Below, piece after piece: positions 1 to 5,535 of a DNA stretch of 6,528 nt (positions are counted from its first letter, which is position 1; each line of letters opens with the position of its first letter). The position numbers and the translations under genes were made by a program. Below the pieces are notes generated by a model. It was not told the origin of the DNA, made no database searches, and saw nothing but the letters and a program-made list of their open reading frames with translations. The stretch comes from Rhodospirillales bacterium (GTDB lineage: Bacteria; Pseudomonadota; Alphaproteobacteria; Rhodospirillales; JADHTD01): NCBI GenBank assembly GCA_016776525.1, contig JADHTD010000164.1, positions 1 to 6,528 on the forward strand, given 5' to 3'.

Positions 1-1
1 C

Positions 2-673
2 ATCGGCATTGATGCGGAAATCCTGATCACGGTCCTGGAAGAGATTGGGTGCCGGGTCAATTTTAAGGTACGTCCCTGGAAACGGACCCTGCTTGGAATC
101 GAACATGGCAAGCTGGATATTGCTTTGGGGGCCAGCTTTAAGACAGAGCGTGCGGCGTTTGCTTATTATTCCCCCCCTTACAGGGGACAGCCCCACGTCA
201 TCTTTGAAACGGCAAACAGGGCCAAGCGTCCGGCAAGCCTCGAATCTTTCCTGAAAGCCGGTCATACCATCGGGACCGTTCACGGCTGGCATTACACCAA
301 TGGCATCAGAAAATTTCTGGACGATCCCATCTACCGGTCCCAGGTGGTGATCGCCAGCAGCATTGACGGAGCGATGAAAATGCTGGACCGGGGGCGTTTT
401 CAGGGATTCCTGGCCAATCCGTCGTCGGTGGCGGGCATGATCGGCAAGCAGGAGCTTTTAAAACGCTATGTCATGACCCGGGCTGATATCGACATCCTGC
501 ATTACCTGTTTTCGCGCAAATCGGTCGCTGCCGATATCGCCGCCCGGTTTAACCGGCGTCTGAAAGAGAAACTGGCGGCGGGATTGTTCTTCCGGATCTG
601 TAAAAAATTTGAAACCAAGCTGTTGTCCCAATGCAGTTTCCTGGCGACGGCAGCTGCCGATAATCCGCGTTAG
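2..673 (+). CDS. Family 3 solute-binding protein, C-terminal part (partial at left edge)
   Basis: The reading frame is open from the first bases of the window to a TAG at 671-673, about 223 residues, so the true start and any signal peptide lie outside. The fragment begins with a G-x-D-A-E-I stretch followed by V-R-P-W-K-R, G-K-L-D-I-A-L-G-A-S and a F-A-Y-Y-S-P-P-Y-R segment. This order is typical of lobe 1 of small SBP_bac_3 proteins (polar amino acid-type periplasmic binding proteins). The later T-I-G-T-V-H-G-W segment, about 90 residues in, fits the hinge and start of lobe 2. Such proteins bind small polar ligands in the periplasm, either for an ABC importer or as stand-alone sensors. No permease or ATPase directly follows it, and aapJ is a different, longer binding protein with its own promoter region, so the ligand is unknown. 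A TTG inside the frame at 125 is internal to the conserved domain and not a plausible start. The family call is fairly safe; the specific role is not. Confidence 0.8.
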   Translation: MGIDAEILITVLEEIGCRVNFKVRPWKRTLLGIEHGKLDIALGASFKTERAAFAYYSPPYRGQPHVIFETANRAKRPASLESFLKAGHTIGTVHGWHYTNGIRKFLDDPIYRSQVVIASSIDGAMKMLDRGRFQGFLANPSSVAGMIGKQELLKRYVMTRADIDILHYLFSRKSVAADIAARFNRRLKEKLAAGLFFRICKKFETKLLSQCSFLATAAADNPR

Positions 674-718
674 GCCCCTGAATTATGGCGCTGAAAGCGG
701 ACCGTGGAACGACCTGTC

Positions 719-758
719 ATTCAGGTAAAACACGTCTACGGGCGGAACCGATTCAGGT
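719..758. repeat. Direct repeat ATTCAGGT, two copies
   Basis: The octamer ATTCAGGT occurs at 719-726 and again at 751-758, 32 bp apart, in the gap after the first gene. The first copy is also the right arm of a small inverted repeat, ACCTG-N5-CAGGT at 712-726. AAAACAC (727-733) is complementary to GTGTTTT (757-763). The function is unknown. The stems are short, and no GC-rich hairpin followed by a T run is present, so I do not call a terminator here although one would be expected for the upstream gene. Confidence 0.35.
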
Positions 759-801
759 GTTTTGCGCCCTCGGTGGCGGGTAAGTCTTTGTTGCAGCGCA
801 C

Positions 802-828
802 ACAATATTTTCATTGTCTGCATACAAT
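802..828. promoter_or_regulatory. Helically phased ACAAT/ATTGT half-sites upstream of aapJ
   Basis: ACAAT at 802-806, its reverse complement ATTGT at 813-817 and ACAAT again at 824-828 recur every 11 bp, about one helical turn. This forms two overlapping inverted repeats with 6-bp spacers. The last copy lies in TACAAT (823-828), itself a good -10-like hexamer, but no matching -35 is seen at 16-18 bp. This could be a regulator site upstream of the aap promoter or chance in AT-rich DNA. No specific regulator is recognised. Confidence 0.25.
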
Positions 829-864
829 GTAGCTTGTGATTCACTCCGAAGTCGTGCTACCGAA

Positions 865-881
865 TTGATAAGCGTTATCAA
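865..881. promoter_or_regulatory. Perfect palindrome TTGATAA-GCG-TTATCAA, putative aap operator
   Basis: The two 7-bp arms (865-871 and 875-881) are exact reverse complements around a 3-bp centre, 50 bp before the aapJ start. The size and symmetry suit a dimeric helix-turn-helix regulator. It resembles an FNR/CRP-type box in its outer TTGAT and ATCAA halves, but those are separated by 7 bp rather than the 4 bp of a real FNR box. It overlaps the best -35 candidate, so a bound protein would be expected to repress. The binding protein is unknown. Confidence 0.45.
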
Positions 882-893
882 GAAACGTCTAAA
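865..893 (+). promoter_or_regulatory. Candidate sigma70-type promoter of the aap operon
   Basis: TTGATA at 865-870 matches 5 of 6 bases of the TTGACA consensus and is followed, after a 17-bp spacer, by TCTAAA at 888-893 (4 of 6 of TATAAT). Transcription would begin near position 900, leaving a leader of about 30 nt that contains the aapJ ribosome binding site. The -35 lies inside the palindrome at 865-881. The -10 is weak, so this is a candidate only. No sigma54 signature with correct GG-N10-GC spacing was seen. Confidence 0.35.
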
Positions 894-917
894 AAAAGCC
901 AAACACATATATTTCTT

Positions 918-925
918 AGGGAGGA
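918..925 (+). promoter_or_regulatory. Strong ribosome binding site for aapJ
   Basis: AGGGAGGA lies 5 nt before the ATG at 931. It fixes that ATG as the start: the frame is open further upstream to an ATG at 814, but that one has no Shine-Dalgarno sequence, and only the 931 start puts a signal peptide at the N-terminus. Confidence 0.8.
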
Positions 926-930
926 ATCTA

Positions 931-1950
931 ATGAAAAGCAAAATGCTTGGCGTCCTTGTTGCTGCCGGAACGGCAGTGGCCTTTGCGGCGACTGCCTCTG
1001 CGGCAACCCTCGACGATGTGAAGAAGAAGGGTCACGTGCAATGCGGTGTAAACACGGGTGTCCCCGGGTTTGCCCTGCCGGATAGCAAAAACCAGTGGAC
1101 CGGGCTTGACGTTGATGTCTGCCGGGCCGTTGCCGCTGCCGTCCTCGGTGATGCCGGTAAGGTCAAGTACACGCCGTTGACTGCGAAAGAACGTTTTACG
1201 GCTTTGCAGTCCGGCGAAATCGACATTCTGTCGCGCAACACCACCTGGACCCACACCCGCGACACGTCGCTGGGTTTGAACTTCGCCGGCGTCAACTATT
1301 ATGACGGCCAGGGTTTCCTGGTGAACAAGAGCCTCGGCGTCAAAAGCGCCAAGGAACTGGACGGCGCCTCGGTCTGCATCCAGGCCGGCACCACCACCGA
1401 ACTCAACCTGGCGGATTACTTCAAACAAAACGGCATGAAGTACAAAGCCGTCGTCTTTGACACCTCCGACCAGACCCGCCAGGGCTTCGAAGCCAACCGT
1501 TGCGATATGCTGACCTCGGACGCCTCGCAGCTCTACGCTTTGCGGACAAAGATGAAAAATCCGAACGGCGCTATCGTGCTGCCGGAAATCATCTCGAAAG
1601 AGCCGCTCGGTCCGGTCGTCCGCCAGGGCGACGATCAGTGGTTCAATATCGTCCGTTGGTCGATGAACGCCTGGATCAATGCCGAAGAACTGGGCATCAC
1701 CTCTGGTAACGCCGACAAGATGAAGGGTTCCAAAAACCCGAACGTCAAACGCTTGCTCGGCACCTCCGGCGATTTGGGGCAGAAACTGGGCCTCGATAAC
1801 GCCTGGGCTTACCGCATCGTCAAGCAGGTCGGCAACTATTCCGAATCTTTCGAACGGAATGTCGGCATGAGCTCACCGCTGAAGATTGCACGCGGCGTCA
1901 ACGCCCTGTGGAATAAAGGCGGTATCATGTACGCACCGCCGATCCGCTAA
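931..1950 (+). CDS. aapJ: AapJ, periplasmic general L-amino acid-binding protein
   Basis: This is the binding protein of the Aap importer, of the polar amino acid transport (PAAT) family. It captures L-amino acids in the periplasm and delivers them to the AapQ-AapM permease. From the ATG at 931 it has 339 residues, about the usual AapJ length. The N-terminus is a Sec signal peptide: K2 and K4, a hydrophobic core from about 5 to 20, and cleavage predicted after A-S-A at 22-24. The family 3 binding-protein signature G-L-D-V-D-V-C-R-A-V is at 58-67. The segment S-G-E-I-D-I-L-S-R-N-T-T-W-T at 94-107 and the V-C-I-Q-A-G-T-T-T-E hinge region at 148-157 are typical of AapJ. Four cysteines (38, 64, 149, 191) in the mature protein could form disulfides. 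It is the first gene of aapJQMP, with its own promoter region, a strong ribosome binding site and a stem-loop after its stop. The family assignment is secure; broad specificity is inferred from rhizobial Aap. Confidence 0.95.
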   Translation: MKSKMLGVLVAAGTAVAFAATASAATLDDVKKKGHVQCGVNTGVPGFALPDSKNQWTGLDVDVCRAVAAAVLGDAGKVKYTPLTAKERFTALQSGEIDILSRNTTWTHTRDTSLGLNFAGVNYYDGQGFLVNKSLGVKSAKELDGASVCIQAGTTTELNLADYFKQNGMKYKAVVFDTSDQTRQGFEANRCDMLTSDASQLYALRTKMKNPNGAIVLPEIISKEPLGPVVRQGDDQWFNIVRWSMNAWINAEELGITSGNADKMKGSKNPNVKRLLGTSGDLGQKLGLDNAWAYRIVKQVGNYSESFERNVGMSSPLKIARGVNALWNKGGIMYAPPIR

Positions 1951-1963
1951 GTGGATTTTGGAT

Positions 1964-2001
1964 ATCAGCCTCCGGCCTTGTGCCGGGGGCTGATGCCTTT
2001 T
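1964..2001 (+). terminator. Stem-loop after aapJ, attenuator or mRNA-stabilising hairpin
   Basis: ATCAGCC-T-CCGGC at 1964-1976 pairs with GCCGG-G-GGCTGAT at 1982-1994. This gives a 13-bp stem with one G-U pair and a 5-nt loop (CTTGT). Only four T follow (1998-2001), three bases after the stem, so termination is probably partial. Stem-loops in this place, between a binding-protein gene and its permease genes, are known to raise binding-protein levels by blocking 3' decay or by partial termination. The operon must read through, because aapQMP have no other visible promoter. Confidence 0.75.
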
Positions 2002-2026
2002 CCCAGCTGATACCCTGATCCGGCCC

Positions 2027-3223
2027 ATGGCAGATCATCAAACAGACCAAAACGGCACGGCGCCTTCAAAACCGCCGCCCTGGAACGATCCGGTCATCCG
2101 ATCGATCGCTTTTCAGATCGTCGCCGTTATCCTGGTCGGATATTTCTTTTATTACATTCTGAATAACACGCTATCCAATATGGAAAGCCGGGGCATCACC
2201 ACCGGTTTCAAGTTCCTCGATACGGAAGCCGGTTTCGGCATCCTTATGAGCCTCATTGAATACGACGAAAGCCACACCTACGGCCGGACCTTTTTGGTCG
2301 GTCTGCTGAATACCCTGATGGTTTCGGTGTTGGGGATTATCCTGGCGACGATTATCGGTTTCATCGTCGGGATTATGCGGCTGTCGAATAACTGGCTGAT
2401 TTCCAAAATCGCCACTGTCTATATCGAGGTTCTGCGCAACATACCGCTGCTGTTGCAGATTTTCTTCTGGTATATCGCCGTCCTGCAAGCCCTGCCGGGA
2501 CCCCGGCAAAGCATGAGGATCGGCGACAGTTTTTTCCTCAATAACCGGGGTTTGTATTCCCCGAGGCCGATTTTTGAAGATGGCTTCGGCATGGTCGTCA
2601 TTGCCATTGTCATCGCCATCGCCGCCATTGTTTACATCAAACGTTGGGCGCACCGGCGCCAGGAAATAACCGGCGAGCAGTTCCCCGTTTTCTGGACGTC
2701 CTTAGGCCTTCTCATCGTCCTGCCGGGGCTGGCCTTCCTGGTGACGGGCATGCCGCTTTCCTGGGAATATTCGGAACTTAAACGTTTTAGCTTTGGCGGC
2801 GGCATGCGGATTATTCCGGAAATGATGGCGCTGTTGTGGGCTTTGACCATGTATACGGCTGCCTTTATCGCCGAGATCGTCCGTTCCGGCATTCAGGCCG
2901 TCAGCCACGGGCAGACGGAAGCCGCCCGTGCCCTGGGGCTCAGGAACGGGCCGACCCTGCGCCTGATCATTATCCCCCAGGCCATGCGGGTGATTATTCC
3001 GCCACTGACCAGCCAATACCTGAACCTGACCAAGAACTCGTCGCTGGCCACCGCCATCGGCTATCCGGACCTGGTCTCGGTTTTCATGGGGACAACGCTT
3101 AACCAGACCGGACAGGCGGTTGAGATTGTCGCCATGACGATGGCGGTTTACCTGACCATCAGTCTGAGCATCTCGTTTGTTATGAACTGGTACAACCGGA
3201 AAATGGCCTTGGTGGAACGATGA
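2027..3223 (+). CDS. aapQ: AapQ, amino-acid ABC transporter permease
   Basis: This is one of the two inner-membrane subunits of the Aap importer. At 398 residues it matches the long Aap/Bzt-type permeases, not the roughly 220-residue short PAAT permeases. A proline-rich cytoplasmic N-terminus (about 1-22) is followed by likely membrane segments near 25-46, 90-117, 137-155, 187-204, 222-240, 262-285, 312-326 and 365-386. The N-T-L-M-V-S segment at 95-100 and V-L-R-N-I-P-L-L at 135-142 are typical of the family. The EAA loop that docks on the ATPase begins E-A-A-R-A-L-G-L at 298-305 and ends near P317. Lysine and arginine at 205-206 and 209-211 mark a cytoplasmic turn. The start at 2027 gives the normal family length and falls 76 bp after aapJ. 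Unusually, no Shine-Dalgarno sequence precedes it (pyrimidine-rich CCGGCCC instead). The last 4 bases overlap aapM. Confidence 0.94.
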   Translation: MADHQTDQNGTAPSKPPPWNDPVIRSIAFQIVAVILVGYFFYYILNNTLSNMESRGITTGFKFLDTEAGFGILMSLIEYDESHTYGRTFLVGLLNTLMVSVLGIILATIIGFIVGIMRLSNNWLISKIATVYIEVLRNIPLLLQIFFWYIAVLQALPGPRQSMRIGDSFFLNNRGLYSPRPIFEDGFGMVVIAIVIAIAAIVYIKRWAHRRQEITGEQFPVFWTSLGLLIVLPGLAFLVTGMPLSWEYSELKRFSFGGGMRIIPEMMALLWALTMYTAAFIAEIVRSGIQAVSHGQTEAARALGLRNGPTLRLIIIPQAMRVIIPPLTSQYLNLTKNSSLATAIGYPDLVSVFMGTTLNQTGQAVEIVAMTMAVYLTISLSISFVMNWYNRKMALVER

Positions 3224-4323
3224 GCATCATCAACCATTCAACATCCCCGGACCTGCCGCCCCCGGTTACTGAAGTCGGCGTCATCGGCTGGATGCGCCAC
3301 AACTTGTTTTCGTCACCGTTGAATTTCGCCCTGACCCTTGTCGGCGCCTATCTCATTTTCACTTTTTTTATTCCGGCTTTCGATTGGGCCATCTGGAGCG
3401 CCAATTTCACCGGCAAGGACCAATCGGCCTGTACGGGCGGCGGCGCCTGCTGGGTGTTTATCGCCGACCGCTTGAATTTCTTCGTCTACGGTTTCTTCCC
3501 GGATGCGGAATATTGGCGGGTCAATATTGTTTTCATATTGCTGGCCGCCCTTTTGATCCCCCAGTTTATCGAGGCCTTTCCCTATAAAATGTGGCTGGGT
3601 TGGGCCTTACTGGTCGGCTTGCCTATTGTTTCCTATTTCCTGTTGATCGGCGGTTCTTTCGGCATCGTCCACGTCGAGACGGAAAAATGGGGCGGCATCA
3701 TGCTGACCCTGGTGCTGTCCTTCGTCGGCATCGTTGCCGCCCTGCCCATCGGTATCGTGTTGGCCCTGGGGCGGCGCTCCAACATGCCGGTGATCCGCGG
3801 CATCTGTATCGGTTTTATTGAACTGTGGCGCGGCGTGCCGTTGATATCGGTGCTCTTTATGGCGTCTGTCATGCTGCCGCTGTTCCTGCCGGAAGGCTTG
3901 AATTTCAACAAGCTGCTGCGGGCCCTGATCGGCATCGTCATGTTCCAGTCGGCCTATATGGCCGAAGTCATTCGCGGCGGCCTGCAGGCCATTCCCAAAG
4001 GCCAGTACGAAGCCGCCGACGCTTTGGGCCTCGGTTACTGGAAGAGCATGGGCCTGATTATCCTGCCGCAGGCCCTGAAGCTGGTTATTCCGGGTATCGT
4101 CAATACCTTCATCGCGCTGTTTAAGGACACCACCCTGGTCCTCATTATCGGCCTGCTGGATATTCTGGCCTCAGTACAGGCTTCGATTATCGACCCGGCG
4201 TGGAGCGATGTGGCGACCGAAGGCTACGTCTTTGCCGCCTTTGTTTTCTGGATTTTCTGTTTCGGCATGTCGCGCTACAGCCAGGCTTTGGAGCGCAAGC
4301 TGCATACCGGACACAAACGTTAA
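3220..4323 (+). CDS. aapM: AapM, amino-acid ABC transporter permease
   Basis: This is the second permease subunit, expected to pair with AapQ. It has 367 residues, in the range for AapM. After a soluble N-terminus, hydrophobic segments lie near 34-52, 101-117, 126-146, 159-182, 195-223, 234-252, 276-292, 303-320 and 335-350, so the topology is somewhat longer than AapQ's. The loop between the first two contains a Cys pair (C71, C77) in a glycine-rich T-G-G-G-A motif, probably periplasmic. The E-L-W-R-G-V-P-L motif at 201-208 and the EAA loop beginning E-A-A-D-A-L-G-L at 264-271, ending near P283, are the ATPase-contacting signature. The start ATG overlaps the aapQ stop (ATGA, 3220-3223), indicating translational coupling. 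GGTGGA at 3211-3216 serves as a modest ribosome binding site. The stop is 20 bp before aapP. Confidence 0.94.
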   Translation: MSIINHSTSPDLPPPVTEVGVIGWMRHNLFSSPLNFALTLVGAYLIFTFFIPAFDWAIWSANFTGKDQSACTGGGACWVFIADRLNFFVYGFFPDAEYWRVNIVFILLAALLIPQFIEAFPYKMWLGWALLVGLPIVSYFLLIGGSFGIVHVETEKWGGIMLTLVLSFVGIVAALPIGIVLALGRRSNMPVIRGICIGFIELWRGVPLISVLFMASVMLPLFLPEGLNFNKLLRALIGIVMFQSAYMAEVIRGGLQAIPKGQYEAADALGLGYWKSMGLIILPQALKLVIPGIVNTFIALFKDTTLVLIIGLLDILASVQASIIDPAWSDVATEGYVFAAFVFWIFCFGMSRYSQALERKLHTGHKR

Positions 4324-4326
4324 TGT

Positions 4327-4346
4327 AATCGATGGAGCAATCGATG
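4327..4346 (+). repeat. 12-bp-period duplication giving two in-frame ATGs at the aapP start
   Basis: AATCGATG occurs at 4327-4334 and 4339-4346, exactly 12 bp (four codons) apart, so aapP has two in-frame ATGs at 4332 and 4344. GGAG at 4334-4337, between them, lies 6 nt before the second ATG and overlaps the first. It is the only Shine-Dalgarno match here, so the second ATG is preferred. Confidence 0.6.
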
Positions 4347-5126
4347 AGTGAAATACAGGCACAACCCCAAAATGGCACTGCCGTCAACGGCAGTCCGGCC
4401 ATTGAGATGATCGACGTGCACAAATGGTACGGCGAATTCCATGTGCTCAAGGACATCAACCTCAACGTCTCATCCGGTGAGCGGATCGTCATCTGCGGCC
4501 CGTCCGGATCCGGCAAATCGACCTTGATCCGCTGTATCAACCGCCTCGAAGAACACCAGCGCGGCCAGATCATCGTCGATGGCGTCGAACTGACCAGCGA
4601 CCTCAAGCATATCGAGCAGATCCGCCGCGAGGTCGGCATGTGTTTCCAGCATTTCAACCTGTTCCCGCATCTGACCATTCTGGAGAACCTGGCCCTGGCG
4701 CCGATCTGGGTGCGCAAGGTGCCCCGGGCCGAGGCCGAGGATACCGCCATGCAATACCTGGAGCGGGTGAAAATTCCGGAACAGGCCGCCAAATACCCCG
4801 GCCAGCTTTCCGGCGGCCAGCAGCAGCGCGTGGCCATTGCCCGATCGCTGTGCATGAACCCGAAGATCATGCTGTTCGACGAACCGACCTCGGCGCTCGA
4901 CCCGGAAATGATCAAGGAAGTGCTGGATGTGATGATCGAACTGGCGGACACTGGCATGACCATGCTGTGCGTGACCCACGAAATGGGCTTCGCCAAAACC
5001 GTCGCCAACCGGGTCATCTTCATGGACGGCGGCGAGATCATCGAAGAGAATGAACCGAATGAATTCTTTGACAACCCGCAGCATGACCGCACCAAGCTGT
5101 TCTTAAGTCAAATCCTGGCCCATTAG
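4344..5126 (+). CDS. aapP: AapP, amino-acid ABC transporter ATP-binding protein
   Basis: This is the cytoplasmic ATPase that drives AapQ-AapM. From the ATG at 4344 it has 260 residues, close to known AapP. All ABC motifs are intact: Walker A G-P-S-G-S-G-K-S-T at 52-60, Q-loop Q102 in F-Q-H-F-N-L-F-P, signature L-S-G-G-Q at 155-159, Walker B I-M-L-F-D-E-P at 175-181 with catalytic E180, D-loop S-A-L-D at 183-186 and switch histidine H212. The W-V-R-K and K-I-P-E-Q-A segments and the C-terminal F-L-S-Q-I-L are typical of PAAT-family ATPases such as AapP, BztD and GlnQ. Synteny with aapJQM settles which one it is. An alternative ATG at 4332 would add four residues (M-E-Q-S) but has no ribosome binding site. 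No terminator lies between its stop and the next small gene. Long open frames on the opposite strand here are coding shadows. Confidence 0.95.
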   Translation: MSEIQAQPQNGTAVNGSPAIEMIDVHKWYGEFHVLKDINLNVSSGERIVICGPSGSGKSTLIRCINRLEEHQRGQIIVDGVELTSDLKHIEQIRREVGMCFQHFNLFPHLTILENLALAPIWVRKVPRAEAEDTAMQYLERVKIPEQAAKYPGQLSGGQQQRVAIARSLCMNPKIMLFDEPTSALDPEMIKEVLDVMIELADTGMTMLCVTHEMGFAKTVANRVIFMDGGEIIEENEPNEFFDNPQHDRTKLFLSQILAH

Positions 5127-5140
5127 ACCGTAAAGGCGCG

Positions 5141-5146
5141 TATAAT
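5141..5146 (+). promoter_or_regulatory. Perfect TATAAT -10 element ahead of the small gene
   Basis: TATAAT at 5141-5146 exactly matches the sigma70 -10 consensus. No good -35 exists 16-18 bp upstream (the sequence there reads about GCCCAT), so it would be weak or activator-dependent. A start near 5153 would give a leader of about a dozen nucleotides holding the ribosome binding site of the gene starting at 5166. The ATG at 5145 overlaps this hexamer and would be left out of such a transcript. Confidence 0.3.
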
Positions 5147-5154
5147 GAGCATTG

Positions 5155-5160
5155 AGGAGG
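5155..5160 (+). promoter_or_regulatory. Ribosome binding site AGGAGG deciding the small-gene start
   Basis: AGGAGG, 5 nt before the ATG at 5166, is the strongest Shine-Dalgarno match in the window. Starting instead at the in-frame ATG 5145 would translate this site as an unlikely E-E-E-D stretch, with only a weak AAAGG (5132-5136) in front. Confidence 0.75.
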
Positions 5161-5165
5161 AAGAT

Positions 5166-5426
5166 ATGAAACTCCGGGATTACGCCGAGAAGGCCGCCAA
5201 GAATGTTTTCAGCGCCTTGGGCCAGTCGCCGACGGCGGATCAGAACAACAAGGTCGCCAAGGCCATCGAAGATGCCCTGATCCAGGCTGTGCTGGAGACC
5301 AAGACCAAATGCTGCGACGTAGCCATGGCCCACAGTTCTGAAGAAAAAGACCTGGCCCACAAAATTTCCGATCAGATCGAAAAAGAGACGGATGTGCTGA
5401 TCGCCAACCTGTCCAGCCTGCGTTAA
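5166..5426 (+). CDS. Small uncharacterised helical protein, 86 aa
   Basis: I do not recognise a named family. From the ATG at 5166 it encodes 86 residues ending in TAA, with no signal peptide and no membrane segment, so it should be cytoplasmic. The composition is charged and helix-prone. One amphipathic helix probably spans about 1-18, a second begins near T23 and runs to about 58 through D-Q-N-N-K-V-A-K-A-I-E-D-A-L-I-Q-A-V, and a third runs about 59-80. A vicinal Cys pair (C49, C50) with histidines at 56 and 65 is the only hint of a chemical site; it could bind metal or be redox-active, but no known motif is matched. The gene is 39 bp after aapP on the same strand with no terminator between, so it may be co-transcribed with aap as well as from the TATAAT at 5141. 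Good start signals and ordinary codon use say it is real. A role in amino-acid transport is not implied by its sequence. Confidence 0.7.
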   Translation: MKLRDYAEKAAKNVFSALGQSPTADQNNKVAKAIEDALIQAVLETKTKCCDVAMAHSSEEKDLAHKISDQIEKETDVLIANLSSLR

Positions 5427-5464
5427 ACCACTTCAGATTTCATTGAATACGGATATTTAATGGG

Positions 5465-5478
5465 ACCGCTTTTGCGGT
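5465..5478. other. Short hairpin ACCGC-TTTT-GCGGT
   Basis: A perfect 5-bp stem with a four-base loop lies about 40 bp after the small gene. No T run follows on either strand, so it is not a clear terminator by itself. It may help protect the 3' end of the rightward transcript. Confidence 0.4.
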
Positions 5479-5504
5479 AAGCCTTGAGTCTGTCCGGAGG
5501 GGAG

Positions 5505-5535
5505 GGGCGAGGCGAAAGCCTGCCTGTGTTTATTT
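5505..5535 (+). terminator. Probable rho-independent terminator of the rightward operon
   Basis: AGGC (5510-5513) and GCCT (5518-5521) close a GAAA tetraloop. With one bulged G (5509), the stem continues as G5505-C5508 paired with G5522-T5525, eight pairs including one G-T, mostly G-C. GTGTTTATTT follows at 5526-5535. This fits an intrinsic terminator for transcription coming from aap and the small gene. Its T-rich tail overlaps the last codons of the convergent peptidase gene. The reverse strand has no T run after the hairpin, so it probably works in one direction. Confidence 0.55.

Noticed and set aside
765..778. Terminator for the first gene (CGCC-N6-GGCG)
   Set aside because: The stem is only 4 bp and the following sequence (GGTAAGTCTTTG) has no proper T run.
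775..794. Possible sigma54 promoter (TGGCGGG with a later TTGC)
   Set aside because: The spacing between the GG and GC elements is 12 or 16 bp instead of the required 10.
865..881. FNR/Anr-type box
   Set aside because: The half-sites TTGAT and ATCAA are present but 7 bp apart. The known box needs a 4-bp spacer.
814..930. Upstream ATG at 814 as the aapJ start, adding 39 residues
   Set aside because: There is no ribosome binding site at 814. It would bury the signal peptide inside the protein and overlap the promoter region, whereas 931 has AGGGAGGA at ideal spacing.
928..1428. Minus-strand frames inside aapJ and aapQ (for example 928-1428 and 2171-2653)
   Set aside because: They are complementary to well-identified coding sequence, with no ribosome binding sites and no recognisable motifs.
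4187..5095. Long minus-strand open frames over aapP (302 and 204 residues)
   Set aside because: They are antisense to a gene with every ABC ATPase motif, lack protein-family features and start signals, and have compositions typical of shadow frames.
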